A stretch of DNA of 60,857 nucleotides from Candidatus Lustribacter telmatis. GTDB lineage: Bacteria; Vulcanimicrobiota; Vulcanimicrobiia; Vulcanimicrobiales; Vulcanimicrobiaceae. Shown here piece after piece: positions 52,372-60,816 of this stretch (the first letter of the stretch is position 1; every line of letters starts with the position of its first letter). A program made the translations under genes and the position numbers. Under the pieces are notes generated by a model. That model was not told the DNA's origin and made no database searches. It saw nothing but the letters and a program-made list of their open reading frames with translations. Location: the NCBI GenBank assembly GCA_003164045.1, contig PLRU01000078.1, forward strand, positions 33,600 through 94,456, written 5' to 3'.

Positions 52372-53126
52372 ACGATCGCCGCCGGGTGTTCGCCATTCAA
52401 GCGACGACGATCGTTGCCGTGCTCGCCGCCTACGAAGCGCTCGCGCGTTCGCATCTGCTCTATGCGGGCGTCGTGCCGCCGCTGTGGGATATCGCGGTGG
52501 CGTTTGCGGGCGTGCTTGCCGATCCGGCGACGTACACCAACCTCGCCGTCTCCTTGGCAGAAATCGCGGTGGGCTTCGTCGTGGCTACCGTGGCTGGGAT
52601 TCTGGTCGGTATCGTGGTCGGCGCGCGGCCGTGGCTGCGCGAAGCGGTGGGTCCGTATCTCGACGGCATCGCAACCGCGCCGAAGATCGTGTTTTTTCCG
52701 ATTGCGATCTTGCTCTTCGGCGTCGGTCCGGCATCGAAGGCGGCGCTGGGCGCGCTCTCGGCGTTTTTTCCGGTTGCGTTGACGGTCGCCGCCGCCGTGC
52801 GCCGCGTCAACCCGGTGTTCGTGAACGTCGGGCGCAGCTTCAACGCGTCGCGCGGTCAGATGATCGTGAAAGTGTATCTACCGGCCCTCGTGCCGGCGAT
52901 CGTCAACGGCATGCGGCTGGGTCTCGGACTTGCGATCATCGGCGTGCTGCTGGGCGAGATCAAGCTCTCCGACCGCGGCATCGGCTTTCTCACGATCGAT
53001 GAGTACAACCACTTCCGCATCCCGCAAATGTACGCAACGCTCATTCTGATCTTTATCTTGGCCGTCGGCGCCAACGTGCTGATCGGCCGGCTCGAGACGC
53101 GCGAACGCGCCCGCCGGGCGAAGTGA
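52368..53126 (+). CDS. ABC transporter permease (taurine/nitrate type)
   Basis: 252 residues, about six helices, EAA loop VNPVFVNVGRSFNASRGQMIVKVYLPALVP. ATG at 52368 overlaps the previous stop, and its own stop overlaps the GTG of the next gene (GTGA). Confidence 0.88.
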   Translation: MNDRRRVFAIQATTIVAVLAAYEALARSHLLYAGVVPPLWDIAVAFAGVLADPATYTNLAVSLAEIAVGFVVATVAGILVGIVVGARPWLREAVGPYLDGIATAPKIVFFPIAILLFGVGPASKAALGALSAFFPVALTVAAAVRRVNPVFVNVGRSFNASRGQMIVKVYLPALVPAIVNGMRLGLGLAIIGVLLGEIKLSDRGIGFLTIDEYNHFRIPQMYATLILIFILAVGANVLIGRLETRERARRAK

Positions 53127-54733
53127 TCGCGCTGCTCCGGCGCGTGAGCGTGGTGCTCGCGCTGGTCGCGGCGGCCGCGTGTTCGCGCACCGGTACCGTG
53201 AATGCGCCGGCGACGGCAGTGCGCTTTGCGATCGCCGCCGACCCGCAGACTCTCGATCCGCTCTTCGCGCACGCCGACGCCAACAGCGTCGAGCAGCAAC
53301 TCGCACGCCTCGCGTTCGAGCCGTTCATCGACATCGATGCGCGCGGCCGCGCCGTGCCGGTGCTGCTGGCGCGCATTCCGACCGTTGCCAACGGCGATCT
53401 CTCGCGGGACGGCCGCACGATCGTCTACCGCTTGCGGCCCGGCGTGAAGTGGCAGGACGGCGTGCCGGTGACCGCCGCCGACGTGCTCTTCACGCTGCGC
53501 GCGATCGGCGATCCACGCAATCCGATCCGCTCGCGCGAAGGGTACGACCGCGTCGCGCGTGCCGAACGCATCGATGACGAGACCGTGCGTATCGTGCTCA
53601 AAGCGCCGTGGGCGCCGGCGGTAGCCACCCTGTTCAGCTACGGCACCGCGCCGCAGTACGTGCTGCCCGCGCATCTGCTCGCGAAGGAAGCGCGGCTGGA
53701 TCGCGCAACGTTCGGCGCGGCCCCGGTCGGCGATGGGCCGTATCGCTTCGTGTCGTGGCAACGCGGCGAGCGTCTGATCTATGCCGCGAATCCGGCGTAC
53801 TGGCGCGGCGCCCCCGCGACGCCGCGGCTCGAGATTCGCGTCGTGCCGGATCCGGGCACCAACTTCACCGCGCTCGAGAGCGGCGCGCTCGATTGGAACT
53901 TGATCTCGCCCGTGCAGCAGCAATCGCTGATCGGCCGCGCCGGCCTCGCGTTCCGCTACGTTTCGCTGGCGCTCATCGCCGGTATCGCCCTGAACACGAC
54001 GCACCCGCCGCTCGACGATGCGCGCGTGCGGCGCGCGATCGCCGCATCGATCGACCGGCAAGCGATCAGCGACAAGATCACGTTCAAGCGCTATCCGGTG
54101 GTCGACACTGCACAGCCGCTCGGTTCGTGGGCGCGCGATCCGGGCGTGCACCTGCCGGCGTACGATCCGGCCGCGGCCGACAAGCTGCTCGATGCGGCGG
54201 GCTGGTCGGGGCGCGGTACCGACGGCATCCGCATGAAAGGCGGCAAGCGGCTCGCATTGACGTACGTGCAATTTCCCGAGAGCCAGACCGGCGTGCGCGC
54301 CGCGGCGTTCATCGAGCGCGAGCTGCACGCGCGCGGCATCGACCTCGCATTGAAGTCGGTGACCAACGCGAAGCTGTTCTTGCCGAAGTCCGAGGGCGGC
54401 GCGCTCGCGTCGGGCGACTTCGATCTCGCCTACGTGCCGTGGCCGATGGGCGCCGATCCGGACGACAGCTTTCTCTTGACGTGCGACGGTCCGGCAAACG
54501 TGATGCGCTGGTGCGACCCCGAGGTCGATGCGCTCGAACGCCGCGCGCTCGCCGCACCGACCCAAGCCGAGCGGACGGCGCTCTATAGTACGATCGAGCA
54601 TCGCGTTGCGGCGGCCGTGCCGATCGTGTATCTGTTCGACCCGTCGTACATCTACGCGTACCGGACGGCGTTGCGCGGCTTCGCGCCGAACGCGTTCAAC
54701 CCGACGTGGAACGCCTCGGACTGGAGCATTTGA
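53123..54733 (+). CDS. Family 5 (peptide/nickel-type) extracellular solute-binding lipoprotein
   Basis: 536 residues. A lipobox (LVAAAAC) puts the lipid Cys near residue 20. SBP_bac_5 hallmarks: DPQTLDPLFAHADANSV at the start, YRLRPGVKWQDGVPVTAADVLFTLR, and RRAIAASIDRQAI. This family normally works with DppBC-type permeases, not with the TauBC-like ones it is coupled to here, so it may be borrowed by another system. GTG at 53123. Confidence 0.87.
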   Translation: MIALLRRVSVVLALVAAAACSRTGTVNAPATAVRFAIAADPQTLDPLFAHADANSVEQQLARLAFEPFIDIDARGRAVPVLLARIPTVANGDLSRDGRTIVYRLRPGVKWQDGVPVTAADVLFTLRAIGDPRNPIRSREGYDRVARAERIDDETVRIVLKAPWAPAVATLFSYGTAPQYVLPAHLLAKEARLDRATFGAAPVGDGPYRFVSWQRGERLIYAANPAYWRGAPATPRLEIRVVPDPGTNFTALESGALDWNLISPVQQQSLIGRAGLAFRYVSLALIAGIALNTTHPPLDDARVRRAIAASIDRQAISDKITFKRYPVVDTAQPLGSWARDPGVHLPAYDPAAADKLLDAAGWSGRGTDGIRMKGGKRLALTYVQFPESQTGVRAAAFIERELHARGIDLALKSVTNAKLFLPKSEGGALASGDFDLAYVPWPMGADPDDSFLLTCDGPANVMRWCDPEVDALERRALAAPTQAERTALYSTIEHRVAAAVPIVYLFDPSYIYAYRTALRGFAPNAFNPTWNASDWSI

Positions 54734-54734
54734 C

Positions 54735-55004
54735 GTGAACGCCGTTATCGCCGCGGGCTATCCCTACGAGCTTGCCGGCATCCTGTACTATGTGCTCTTC
54801 GTTTTGATGAGCCGCAAACGCAATGCGGACAGATACACGAAGCGCTCGCGAATCCTCGTGATCCTGGCGGGCATCGTGATGGTGGGCTGCGTGCCGTTTC
54901 ACTATGCAAGCTCGGTGCTCGGGGTCGCAGCGATGATCGGGCTTGCAATCGTCGCTTTGCTCTCGTCCCTTATTGATGCTGCGGCAAGCCGCCGAGCCGG
55001 CTAA
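54735..55004 (+). CDS. Small membrane protein of unknown function
   Basis: 89 residues with about three hydrophobic helices (ELAGILYYVLFVLM, ILVILAGIVMVGC, LGVAAMIGLAIVALL) separated by a basic loop SRKRNADRYTKRSR. GTG at 54735 starts one base after the lipoprotein stop. No family recognised. Confidence 0.65.
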   Translation: MNAVIAAGYPYELAGILYYVLFVLMSRKRNADRYTKRSRILVILAGIVMVGCVPFHYASSVLGVAAMIGLAIVALLSSLIDAAASRRAG

Positions 55005-55019
55005 GGGAAGGAGACGCTG

Positions 55020-55982
55020 ATGTTTCATGGGTGGGTTCGATCGGCCGGGAAAGCGTTGGCGTTTGCTGTCGCGCTCGGCGCGCTGGGTGCCACGCAGGCC
55101 CAAGCGCAAACGCCGCTGACCGTCGTGCGCGTAGCCGGCGTCCAGACCGACGACATCACGCCGCTTGTGTACGCGATTCGTACCGGAATGTTCGCGCGGG
55201 CCGGGCTCGACGTGCAATCGATGCCGACGAACAGCGGCGCGGCCACGGCTGCGGCCGTTGCGTCGGGCGCGTACGAGGTTGGGAAGTCGAGCCTGCTCTC
55301 GCTCATGAACGCGCATCTGCGGAATCTACCGCTGGTCGTCATCGCGGCGGGCGTCGTGCACGAAACGCGGAACCCGTTCGCCAAGCTGGTCGTCGCCGCG
55401 AACGAACCGTACAGAACGGGCAAAGACTTTGACGGGAAGACGATCGCCGTCTCGGCGCTCAACGATCTCAGCACGGTGTCGGTCGATACGTGGCTGGAGA
55501 AGAACGGCGGCGATGCGCACTCCGTCCACTTCGTCGAGCTGCCGGTCTCGGCGATGCTCACGGCAGTGGTCGAACATCGGGTCGATGCGGCGTTCATCCT
55601 CTATCCGCCGCTCGCGGAGGCCTTGTCGAGCGGCAAAGTGCGCGCGGTCAGCGCGCCCTATGATGCCATCGCCCCGTTCTTCGTGTTATCCGGGTGGTTC
55701 ACGACCACTGACTACGCGGCCAAGCATCCCGACGTGATCCGCACGTTCGTGCGCGTGATGTACGAGGCGGCGCGATATGCGAACGGGCATCCCGGCGAAA
55801 CGGCGCCGATGATGTCGGACCTCACCAAGGTCCCGATGAGCATCTACCAAACGATGCCGCGCGTGGGAGCCGCGACCTCGACCAATCCGAAAGATTGGCA
55901 GCCGCTCATCGACGCCGCCGCAAAGTACGGCGTGATTCCGCGCGCGTTTCCCGCCAAAGATTTTATCTGGTCGGGTTCGTAG
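55020..55982 (+). CDS. NMT1/THI5-like ABC substrate-binding protein
   Basis: 320 residues; signal peptide to about TQAQAQ; type II fold (TPLVYAIRTGMFARAGLDVQSMPTNSGAATAAAVASGAYEVG, FDGKTIAVSALNDLSTVSV). GGAAGGAGA precedes the ATG. Resembles the SBP at 57153 (GWFTTTDYAAKHPD versus GWFTTTQWAKDNPD), so the two are paralogues. No transport core directly adjacent, but the ABC operon ends about 1.9 kb upstream. Confidence 0.87.
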   Translation: MFHGWVRSAGKALAFAVALGALGATQAQAQTPLTVVRVAGVQTDDITPLVYAIRTGMFARAGLDVQSMPTNSGAATAAAVASGAYEVGKSSLLSLMNAHLRNLPLVVIAAGVVHETRNPFAKLVVAANEPYRTGKDFDGKTIAVSALNDLSTVSVDTWLEKNGGDAHSVHFVELPVSAMLTAVVEHRVDAAFILYPPLAEALSSGKVRAVSAPYDAIAPFFVLSGWFTTTDYAAKHPDVIRTFVRVMYEAARYANGHPGETAPMMSDLTKVPMSIYQTMPRVGAATSTNPKDWQPLIDAAAKYGVIPRAFPAKDFIWSGS

Positions 55983-56039
55983 TGCTCGGATAATCGTAGC
56001 ACCAGGGAAGCGTTCGGCTACGACACGAAATCATGGGCG

Positions 56040-56669
56040 ATGTACCTGCCCCCGCGTTACCGTCAGGAAGACGTGACGGTAATCAGTGACTTTATCCGCG
56101 CGGCGAGACTCGCGAGCCTCATTACTGTCGATAGCGGAATACCCGTCGTCAGCCACATACCCGTGCTGCTCCTCGATGACGCCACCGAGAATGGCGTCCT
56201 CGTGTGCCATATTTCACGAGCGAACCCGCAAGCGAGTACATTGAACGGACCGGCACTCGTCACGTTTTTAGGGGACGACGCATACATCCATCCCGGCTGG
56301 TACGAAAGCAAACGCGATCATGGCAAGGTTGTTCCTACTTGGAATTACGTGGCCGTTCACGTTCGCGGCGAGGCACGGAGGGTCGAGGAGCCAACCGAAC
56401 TCCGCGCCATCCTCGAGCGCCTCACCGATCAACATGAGAAGGGGCGGGAAGGGCGCTGGCACGTTAGTGACGCGCCGGCGGATTACATTGAGACGATGCT
56501 CGACGCAATCATCGGCATTGAAATAAAAATCCACTCGGTCGAAGCCAAGTGGAAGCTCGGGCAAGACAAGTCGGTCGCTGACTTCGACGGCGTGATTGCG
56601 GGCTTGGAGAAGTCTCCAGACGAGCGCGACCGCTCTGCAGCGCTGCGCATGCGAACCGTGAAGCGCTAA
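56040..56669 (+). CDS. paiB: PaiB-family FMN-binding negative transcriptional regulator-like protein
   Basis: 209 residues with the PaiB pattern: MYLPPRYR start, FIRAARLASLIT, LNGPALVTFLGDDAYIHPGWYESK, PTWNYVAVHVRG and IIGIEIKIHSVEAKWKLGQ. The fold is a flavin-reductase-like split barrel. Originally described as a repressor of sporulation and protease genes in Bacillus; the real role here may be flavin or haem related. Its codon use is less GC-extreme than that of the neighbours. Confidence 0.9.
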   Translation: MYLPPRYRQEDVTVISDFIRAARLASLITVDSGIPVVSHIPVLLLDDATENGVLVCHISRANPQASTLNGPALVTFLGDDAYIHPGWYESKRDHGKVVPTWNYVAVHVRGEARRVEEPTELRAILERLTDQHEKGREGRWHVSDAPADYIETMLDAIIGIEIKIHSVEAKWKLGQDKSVADFDGVIAGLEKSPDERDRSAALRMRTVKR

Positions 56670-56694
56670 CGTTCATGGACGATGTACGTTAGCG
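56664..56694. terminator. Bidirectional hairpin between convergent genes
   Basis: Perfect 9-bp stem CGCTAACGT (56664-56672) with ACGTTAGCG (56686-56694) around a 13-nt loop. Each arm contains the stop codon of one gene (TAA of PaiB on the plus strand, TAA of the DUF3465 gene on the minus strand). No long T-run on either side, so termination would be factor-assisted or weak. Confidence 0.55.
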
Positions 56695-57114
56695 GTATAT
56701 CGTTCCGTTGAGGTTGAGATAGCCGGGCGGATGTGAGCCGCGGTCGGTGTGGTGGGTCCAGTGCACGCCCTCGCGGCCGTTCGGATCGTAGTAGTACTCG
56801 CCCTTGACGGCGGCGTGCTCACCGAGCGTCACGGGGAAGCTCCCCATCTCGTCGAGGTTGGCGTCGATTTCAATCGGGTTGTTGTGGCCCACGTCGATGA
56901 AGATGTAGCGGTGCCAGCCGCTGCGCGTGTGAAGCGCCGGCCGCAGGCGCACGACGGTTCCGCAAAACGTTACCTCCGCGCGGTTGGCATGTGCGTGCTG
57001 GGTAGCGAGAAAGCCGGCGTTATTGCACGCTGCGGCGTCGTCCGCGGGTGCGGGCTGCGCCGCACATCCGGCGCCGGCGACGAGCACGGCGAGCAGTGTG
57101 GCGAGGAGCTTCAT
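56689..57114 (-). CDS. DUF3465 family secreted lipoprotein
   Basis: 141 residues. Signal peptide with lipobox (LVAGAGC). The DUF3465 core is recognisable: FCGTVVRLRPALHTRSGWHRYIFI, VKGEYYYDPNGREGVHWTHHTDRGSHPPGYLNLNG, with the conserved WTHHD/T...H..G ending. Function of the family is unknown. ATG at 57114 begins the signal peptide. It diverges from the SBP at 57153. Confidence 0.85.
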   Translation of the reverse strand: MKLLATLLAVLVAGAGCAAQPAPADDAAACNNAGFLATQHAHANRAEVTFCGTVVRLRPALHTRSGWHRYIFIDVGHNNPIEIDANLDEMGSFPVTLGEHAAVKGEYYYDPNGREGVHWTHHTDRGSHPPGYLNLNGTIYR

Positions 57115-57128
57115 AGCGAAGCGGCTTC

Positions 57129-57157
57129 TTGACAAGCGGCCCCCTCCCATCCATGAT
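57129..57157 (+). promoter_or_regulatory. Possible promoter overlapping the SBP start
   Basis: Perfect TTGACA at 57129-57134, 17-base spacer, CATGAT at 57152-57157 (4/6). Transcription would start near 57164, at the second ATG (57165) of the SBP gene, implying a leaderless message and that the first ATG (57153) is not used. Confidence 0.4.
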
Positions 57158-58109
57158 CTACCGAATGCTACGCTTTGCGGTTGTTATGCTCTTGGCCGTC
57201 GGTTTATTGACCGGCGCGGCGAATCCGGTGCGCTCGCAAGCCACCATGCATCTGCGAATCATGACGTCGCCGATCGAGAACGGCGCGCAGGTCTACTACG
57301 CAAAAGACATGGGCTTCTTTGCGAAGGCGGGCATCGATGTCGATATTCAAAGCGTCCAGAGCGGCAGCGCCATCGCCTCGGGCGTCGCCTCGAACGCGAC
57401 CGACATCGGGTTTGCGAGCCTCGTTCCGATCGCGATCGCGCACACGAAGAAGATTCCGTTCGTCTTAGTTGCCGCAGGTTCGGTGTGGACGCAGAGCGCC
57501 AAGAACAGCGGCCTGTTCGTCTCCCCGAGTTCGACGCTGAAGCCCGGTAAGGACTTCAACGGCAAGACGCTGAGCACGGCGGGGCTAGGCACGCTGACGG
57601 AATATGCAACGCGCGCGTGGGTCGATCAAAACGGCGGCGATCAGTCGACGGTGAAGTTTGTCGAGATGGGATATTCGGTGATGCCGGCGGCCCTGAGCAG
57701 CGGACGTATCGACGGCACGCTGGTCAACGAACCGTACTTCTCGCTCGCGAAGAAGACCGATCGCCTCTTGGGCTATCCGTATGACGCCGTTGCCAAGGAC
57801 TTTCTGATCGCCGGCTGGTTCACGACCACGCAGTGGGCGAAGGACAATCCGGATTTACTCGACCGCTTCATCTCCGTGATGCGCGAAACCGCGCAGTGGG
57901 CGAACAAAAAAGAGAATCAAGCGAAGAGCGCGGAGATCCTCACGCGCTATACGCCGATCGACCCGAGCGTCGTGTCGACGATGATCCGCGTGCGCTTCGG
58001 CGAGAATCTCGTCGCGTCGGCGGTTCAGCCGCAAGTCGACGTCGCCGCGAAGTACGCGCCGTTCCTGACGTTCCCGGCGCAAGAGATCATCTACTCGCGG
58101 GGCCGGTAA
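57153..58109 (+). CDS. NMT1-type ABC substrate-binding protein
   Basis: 318 residues; signal peptide MIYRMLRFAVVMLLAVGLLTGAANPVRSQA; fold opening IMTSPIENGAQVYYAKDMGFFAKAGIDVDIQSVQSGSAI, then FNGKTLSTAGLGTLTEY. Two possible ATGs (57153, 57165). No SD precedes either, and the second coincides with a predicted transcription start. Paralogue of the SBP at 55020. Stop TAA overlaps the next ATG. Confidence 0.87.
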   Translation: MIYRMLRFAVVMLLAVGLLTGAANPVRSQATMHLRIMTSPIENGAQVYYAKDMGFFAKAGIDVDIQSVQSGSAIASGVASNATDIGFASLVPIAIAHTKKIPFVLVAAGSVWTQSAKNSGLFVSPSSTLKPGKDFNGKTLSTAGLGTLTEYATRAWVDQNGGDQSTVKFVEMGYSVMPAALSSGRIDGTLVNEPYFSLAKKTDRLLGYPYDAVAKDFLIAGWFTTTQWAKDNPDLLDRFISVMRETAQWANKKENQAKSAEILTRYTPIDPSVVSTMIRVRFGENLVASAVQPQVDVAAKYAPFLTFPAQEIIYSRGR

Positions 58110-58693
58110 TGGCAGACGACCGCAGCGCCATCGCCGAGCGCATCCAAGACTGGGTCATCTTTCGCGATTCCGGCTATTGGGATCGCCTGCGCGGAATCTG
58201 GGGTCCGGACGGCTTGATGACGACGACGTGGTTTCGCGGCACGGCCGATGAGTTCGTGGCACACAACCGTCACGCGTGGGGGTCGCCCGTGCCCGGCGCC
58301 GTCCACATGCTGGGCGGCATCTCGGTCGACGTTGCTGGTGCGCGCGCCGTCTCACAAACGAAGATGACGATTGCGATGCGCGGCACGGTACACGACGCGC
58401 CGTGCGAGGTCACGTGTTTCGGCCGCTTTTACGATCGCTGGTACAAGGAAGCCGGTGCGTGGCTGCTGGCCGAGCGCGCCGTCATTTACGAGCGTGACCG
58501 GCTCGACATGCAGAACGGGGCGCCGTTTCCGAAACTCGATGCGAACGTGCTTGCGTCGTTTCCGCCGGGCTACCAGCACCTTGCCTACGTGCAGCAAGGA
58601 ATGGGAATGACGGTCAACAACGGTTTGCCCGGGCTCACCGGCCCGGCCGTCGAGGCGCTGTACGAAAAGGGCCGCGTCTGGCTTGCGGGCTAG
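58109..58693 (+). CDS. NTF2/SnoaL-like protein
   Basis: 194 residues: IAERIQDWVIFRDSGYWDRLRGIWGPDGLMTTTWFRGTADEFV is the helix-then-strand start of SnoaL_4-like proteins, continued by HMLGGISVDVAGARAVSQTKMTIAM and FGRFYDRWYKEAGAWLLAERAVIYERD. Possibly a dehydratase, isomerase or hydroxylase partner. Coupled to the SBP by a one-base stop/start overlap (TAATG). Converges with the iron-type SBP, abutting it. Confidence 0.78.
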   Translation: MADDRSAIAERIQDWVIFRDSGYWDRLRGIWGPDGLMTTTWFRGTADEFVAHNRHAWGSPVPGAVHMLGGISVDVAGARAVSQTKMTIAMRGTVHDAPCEVTCFGRFYDRWYKEAGAWLLAERAVIYERDRLDMQNGAPFPKLDANVLASFPPGYQHLAYVQQGMGMTVNNGLPGLTGPAVEALYEKGRVWLAG

Positions 58694-59770
58694 CTAACGC
58701 GATCCGAAGGTTGCGTGCCATTCGGCACTGATCGGCGCGCGCAGTTTCGCCCAATCGGCGACGGACACGTTGGTGAGTTGCGATGCCGGCGGGAACGGCA
58801 GGCCGGCGCTCGTGGGCGCGATGCCCGGTAGGATCGGATATTCGCCGAGCGCGGCGACCGCTTGCGAGCCGCGTTTGCTCGTGAGCCAGTTCAGGTAGAG
58901 TTGCGCGGCGCGCGCGTGCGGCGCGGTCGCGGCAATCCCGCCCATTTCGGGCGGGCTCGGAATGCCGTCGGCCGGGAACACAAACTTCATCGGCGCGCCG
59001 GCTTCGATCTGATCGATCGCCGAGGTATTGGGATTGATCGCAACGCTGATCTCGCCGCGCATCAAGTCGGCTACCACGGGCGCAGCCGTCGCATAGATGC
59101 GCGGATTTTGCGCGGCCAGTTTCTTCCAGAAATCGGCGCCGTATTTTTGATGCACCAGTAAGAACGGCGTGAACGACGTGCCGCCGGCTTCGATGCTGGC
59201 GAACCCGATTTTGCCCTTCCATTTCGGATCGAGCAAATCACTCCAGCGCGCCGGCATGTCGGCGGGTTTCACCAGCGCTGAGTTTACCGCGATGCCGATG
59301 GCCAAGCGCGAGATCGCGTACCAGCGGCCGCGCGGATCTTTGAGAACGCCCGGCACGGCGTTGAAGTTCGGCACGCGGTATGCGCGCAGAATGCCGGTAT
59401 CGGCGAGTTGGTTCTCGAGCGTCGGATCGGAGAGGTCGACGAAGTCCGCACCCAAGCGATGTCCGGCTGCTTCACTGGTGACGCGTTGATACAGCAGCTC
59501 CGACGTGAGGCGGATCGCCTCGCCCGGAATCCCGGTATCGGCGGTAAAGCGCGCGAGCAATTGCTTCTCGTAGGCAATCGGCGACGCACTATAAACGGTG
59601 AGCTTGCCCTCCTTTTGCGCATCGCCGATCAGCGCAGCATCCCCGATCGTCTCGCCGTCGATGACGAGTGGTCCGGGTGCGGCGGTTCCGTCAGTTGTGG
59701 CGAGTAGCATTGCTACTAGAACGGGAAGCGCAGCGGTGGAGACAACGCGGAGAAGTGCAGGCCTAGTCAT
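58694..59770 (-). CDS. Fe(III)/AfuA-type extracellular solute-binding protein
   Basis: 358 residues; signal peptide to about DGTAAPG; fold of ABC Fe3+/sulfate/2-aminoethylphosphonate binding proteins (DAQKEGKLTVYSASPIAYEKQLLARFTADTGI, PADMPARWSDLLDPKWKGKIGF, LYLNWLTSKRGSQAV). No permease or ATPase nearby. Some relatives bind phosphonates or carboxylates rather than iron, so the ligand is open. Confidence 0.85.
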   Translation of the reverse strand: MTRPALLRVVSTAALPVLVAMLLATTDGTAAPGPLVIDGETIGDAALIGDAQKEGKLTVYSASPIAYEKQLLARFTADTGIPGEAIRLTSELLYQRVTSEAAGHRLGADFVDLSDPTLENQLADTGILRAYRVPNFNAVPGVLKDPRGRWYAISRLAIGIAVNSALVKPADMPARWSDLLDPKWKGKIGFASIEAGGTSFTPFLLVHQKYGADFWKKLAAQNPRIYATAAPVVADLMRGEISVAINPNTSAIDQIEAGAPMKFVFPADGIPSPPEMGGIAATAPHARAAQLYLNWLTSKRGSQAVAALGEYPILPGIAPTSAGLPFPPASQLTNVSVADWAKLRAPISAEWHATFGSR

Positions 59771-59904
59771 TCATACCTCAGTTAACGTCGCCGCCTTCGA
59801 GGCGCCCAAAGAGTTCCCTCGGGCGAACGTGAGGTCGCGACTAGAGCGGTCTGAGCATCGCCCCTAAGGGGGCAGCCGAGCATCGACTCGAATATTCCGA
59901 GTTC

Positions 59905-60804
59905 GTGCGTGCATACGTCGCCGTAACTTATCCTAGCTGGCTGCAGCAGCTACGGGCCATTGGAGCGAACGAGGCAAACTTCTGGCGTCCGGGGGCTGGA
60001 CTCATGCGCCAGGACCCGGGTACGCCGTGGATCTTCAAGGTAAAAGGGACGAAGCTCATTGGCGGCTACGGATTCCTCACGTACCAAACCGTAATGCCCG
60101 TTGGTGTTGCGTGGGAGACATTCGGAACTGCTAACGGCGTTGGGTCCTATGCAGAGATGCTCAAGGTCCTCACATTGTTGGGCGGAGCGAGGAGAGACGA
60201 GGACGCCGTAGGCTGCATCGTGCTGTCAGATCTTTTTACGCTTCCGCAGGACAGCTACATCGAGATGCCGTCCGACTGGAGCCAGCATACGCAGCAAGGG
60301 AAATATTACGATCTCACCGTTGGCGAGGGCGCTCGTATTTGGACGCAACTGACCGTCAGTTCAGCCCCAGCCGTGACCGTGAGTCCGCTGGTGGAGGTGC
60401 CAGGTGGCTATGGCGTCCCCGTTCTGCACACGCCGCGCCGCGGACAAGGCGCGTTCCGATTGATGGTTATGGATGCCTACCAACGTCGCTGTGCAATTAC
60501 AGGCGAGAAGACGTTGCCCGCCTTAGAAGCTGCGCACATTCGCCCGTTTAACCAAGCCGTATCGCACAATGTTGCAAACGGCATCTTGTTGCGGAGCGAT
60601 GTGCATAAATTGTTTGACCAAGGTTATGTTACGGTGACGCCTGACTATAAATTTCGAGTGAGTCCACGCATCCGCGATCAGTTCCACAACGGACTTATCT
60701 ACTACGATTTGCATGAGCGACCGATCCGACTACCCGAGGCCACCGAACAGCAACCTGACACGGCGGCGCTCGAATGGCACTCGTCGCAGATCTATCGAGA
60801 GTAG
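59905..60804 (+). CDS. HNH endonuclease
   Basis: 299 residues. The N-terminal part (AYVAVTYPSWLQQLRAIGANEANFWRP, WIFKVKGTKLIGGYGFLTYQ, GCIVLSDLF) is the conserved leader of this endonuclease group. The C-terminal HNH nuclease reads C-AITG-..ALEAAHIRPFN, HNVANGILLRSDVHKLFDQGYVTV. GTG at 59905. Codon use is visibly less GC-rich than in the catabolic genes, consistent with transfer. Possibly a defence or DNA-processing nuclease. The 134 bases before it hold short inverted repeats but no gene. Confidence 0.85.
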   Translation: MRAYVAVTYPSWLQQLRAIGANEANFWRPGAGLMRQDPGTPWIFKVKGTKLIGGYGFLTYQTVMPVGVAWETFGTANGVGSYAEMLKVLTLLGGARRDEDAVGCIVLSDLFTLPQDSYIEMPSDWSQHTQQGKYYDLTVGEGARIWTQLTVSSAPAVTVSPLVEVPGGYGVPVLHTPRRGQGAFRLMVMDAYQRRCAITGEKTLPALEAAHIRPFNQAVSHNVANGILLRSDVHKLFDQGYVTVTPDYKFRVSPRIRDQFHNGLIYYDLHERPIRLPEATEQQPDTAALEWHSSQIYRE

Positions 60805-60816
60805 CATAGGTTGCCA

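Noticed and set aside
57129..57140. TTGACAAGC occurring at both 34208 and 57129, considered as a second shared operator
   Set aside because: This is the -35 consensus plus three bases; the surrounding sequence is unrelated and 57129 has no TGTATACA core.
59853..59902. Short repeats before the HNH gene (GAGCATCG twice, GCCCC/GGGGC, a GAATATTC palindrome), considered as an attachment site or iteron
   Set aside because: Arms are 5-8 bases and there is no integrase, tRNA or second copy nearby.
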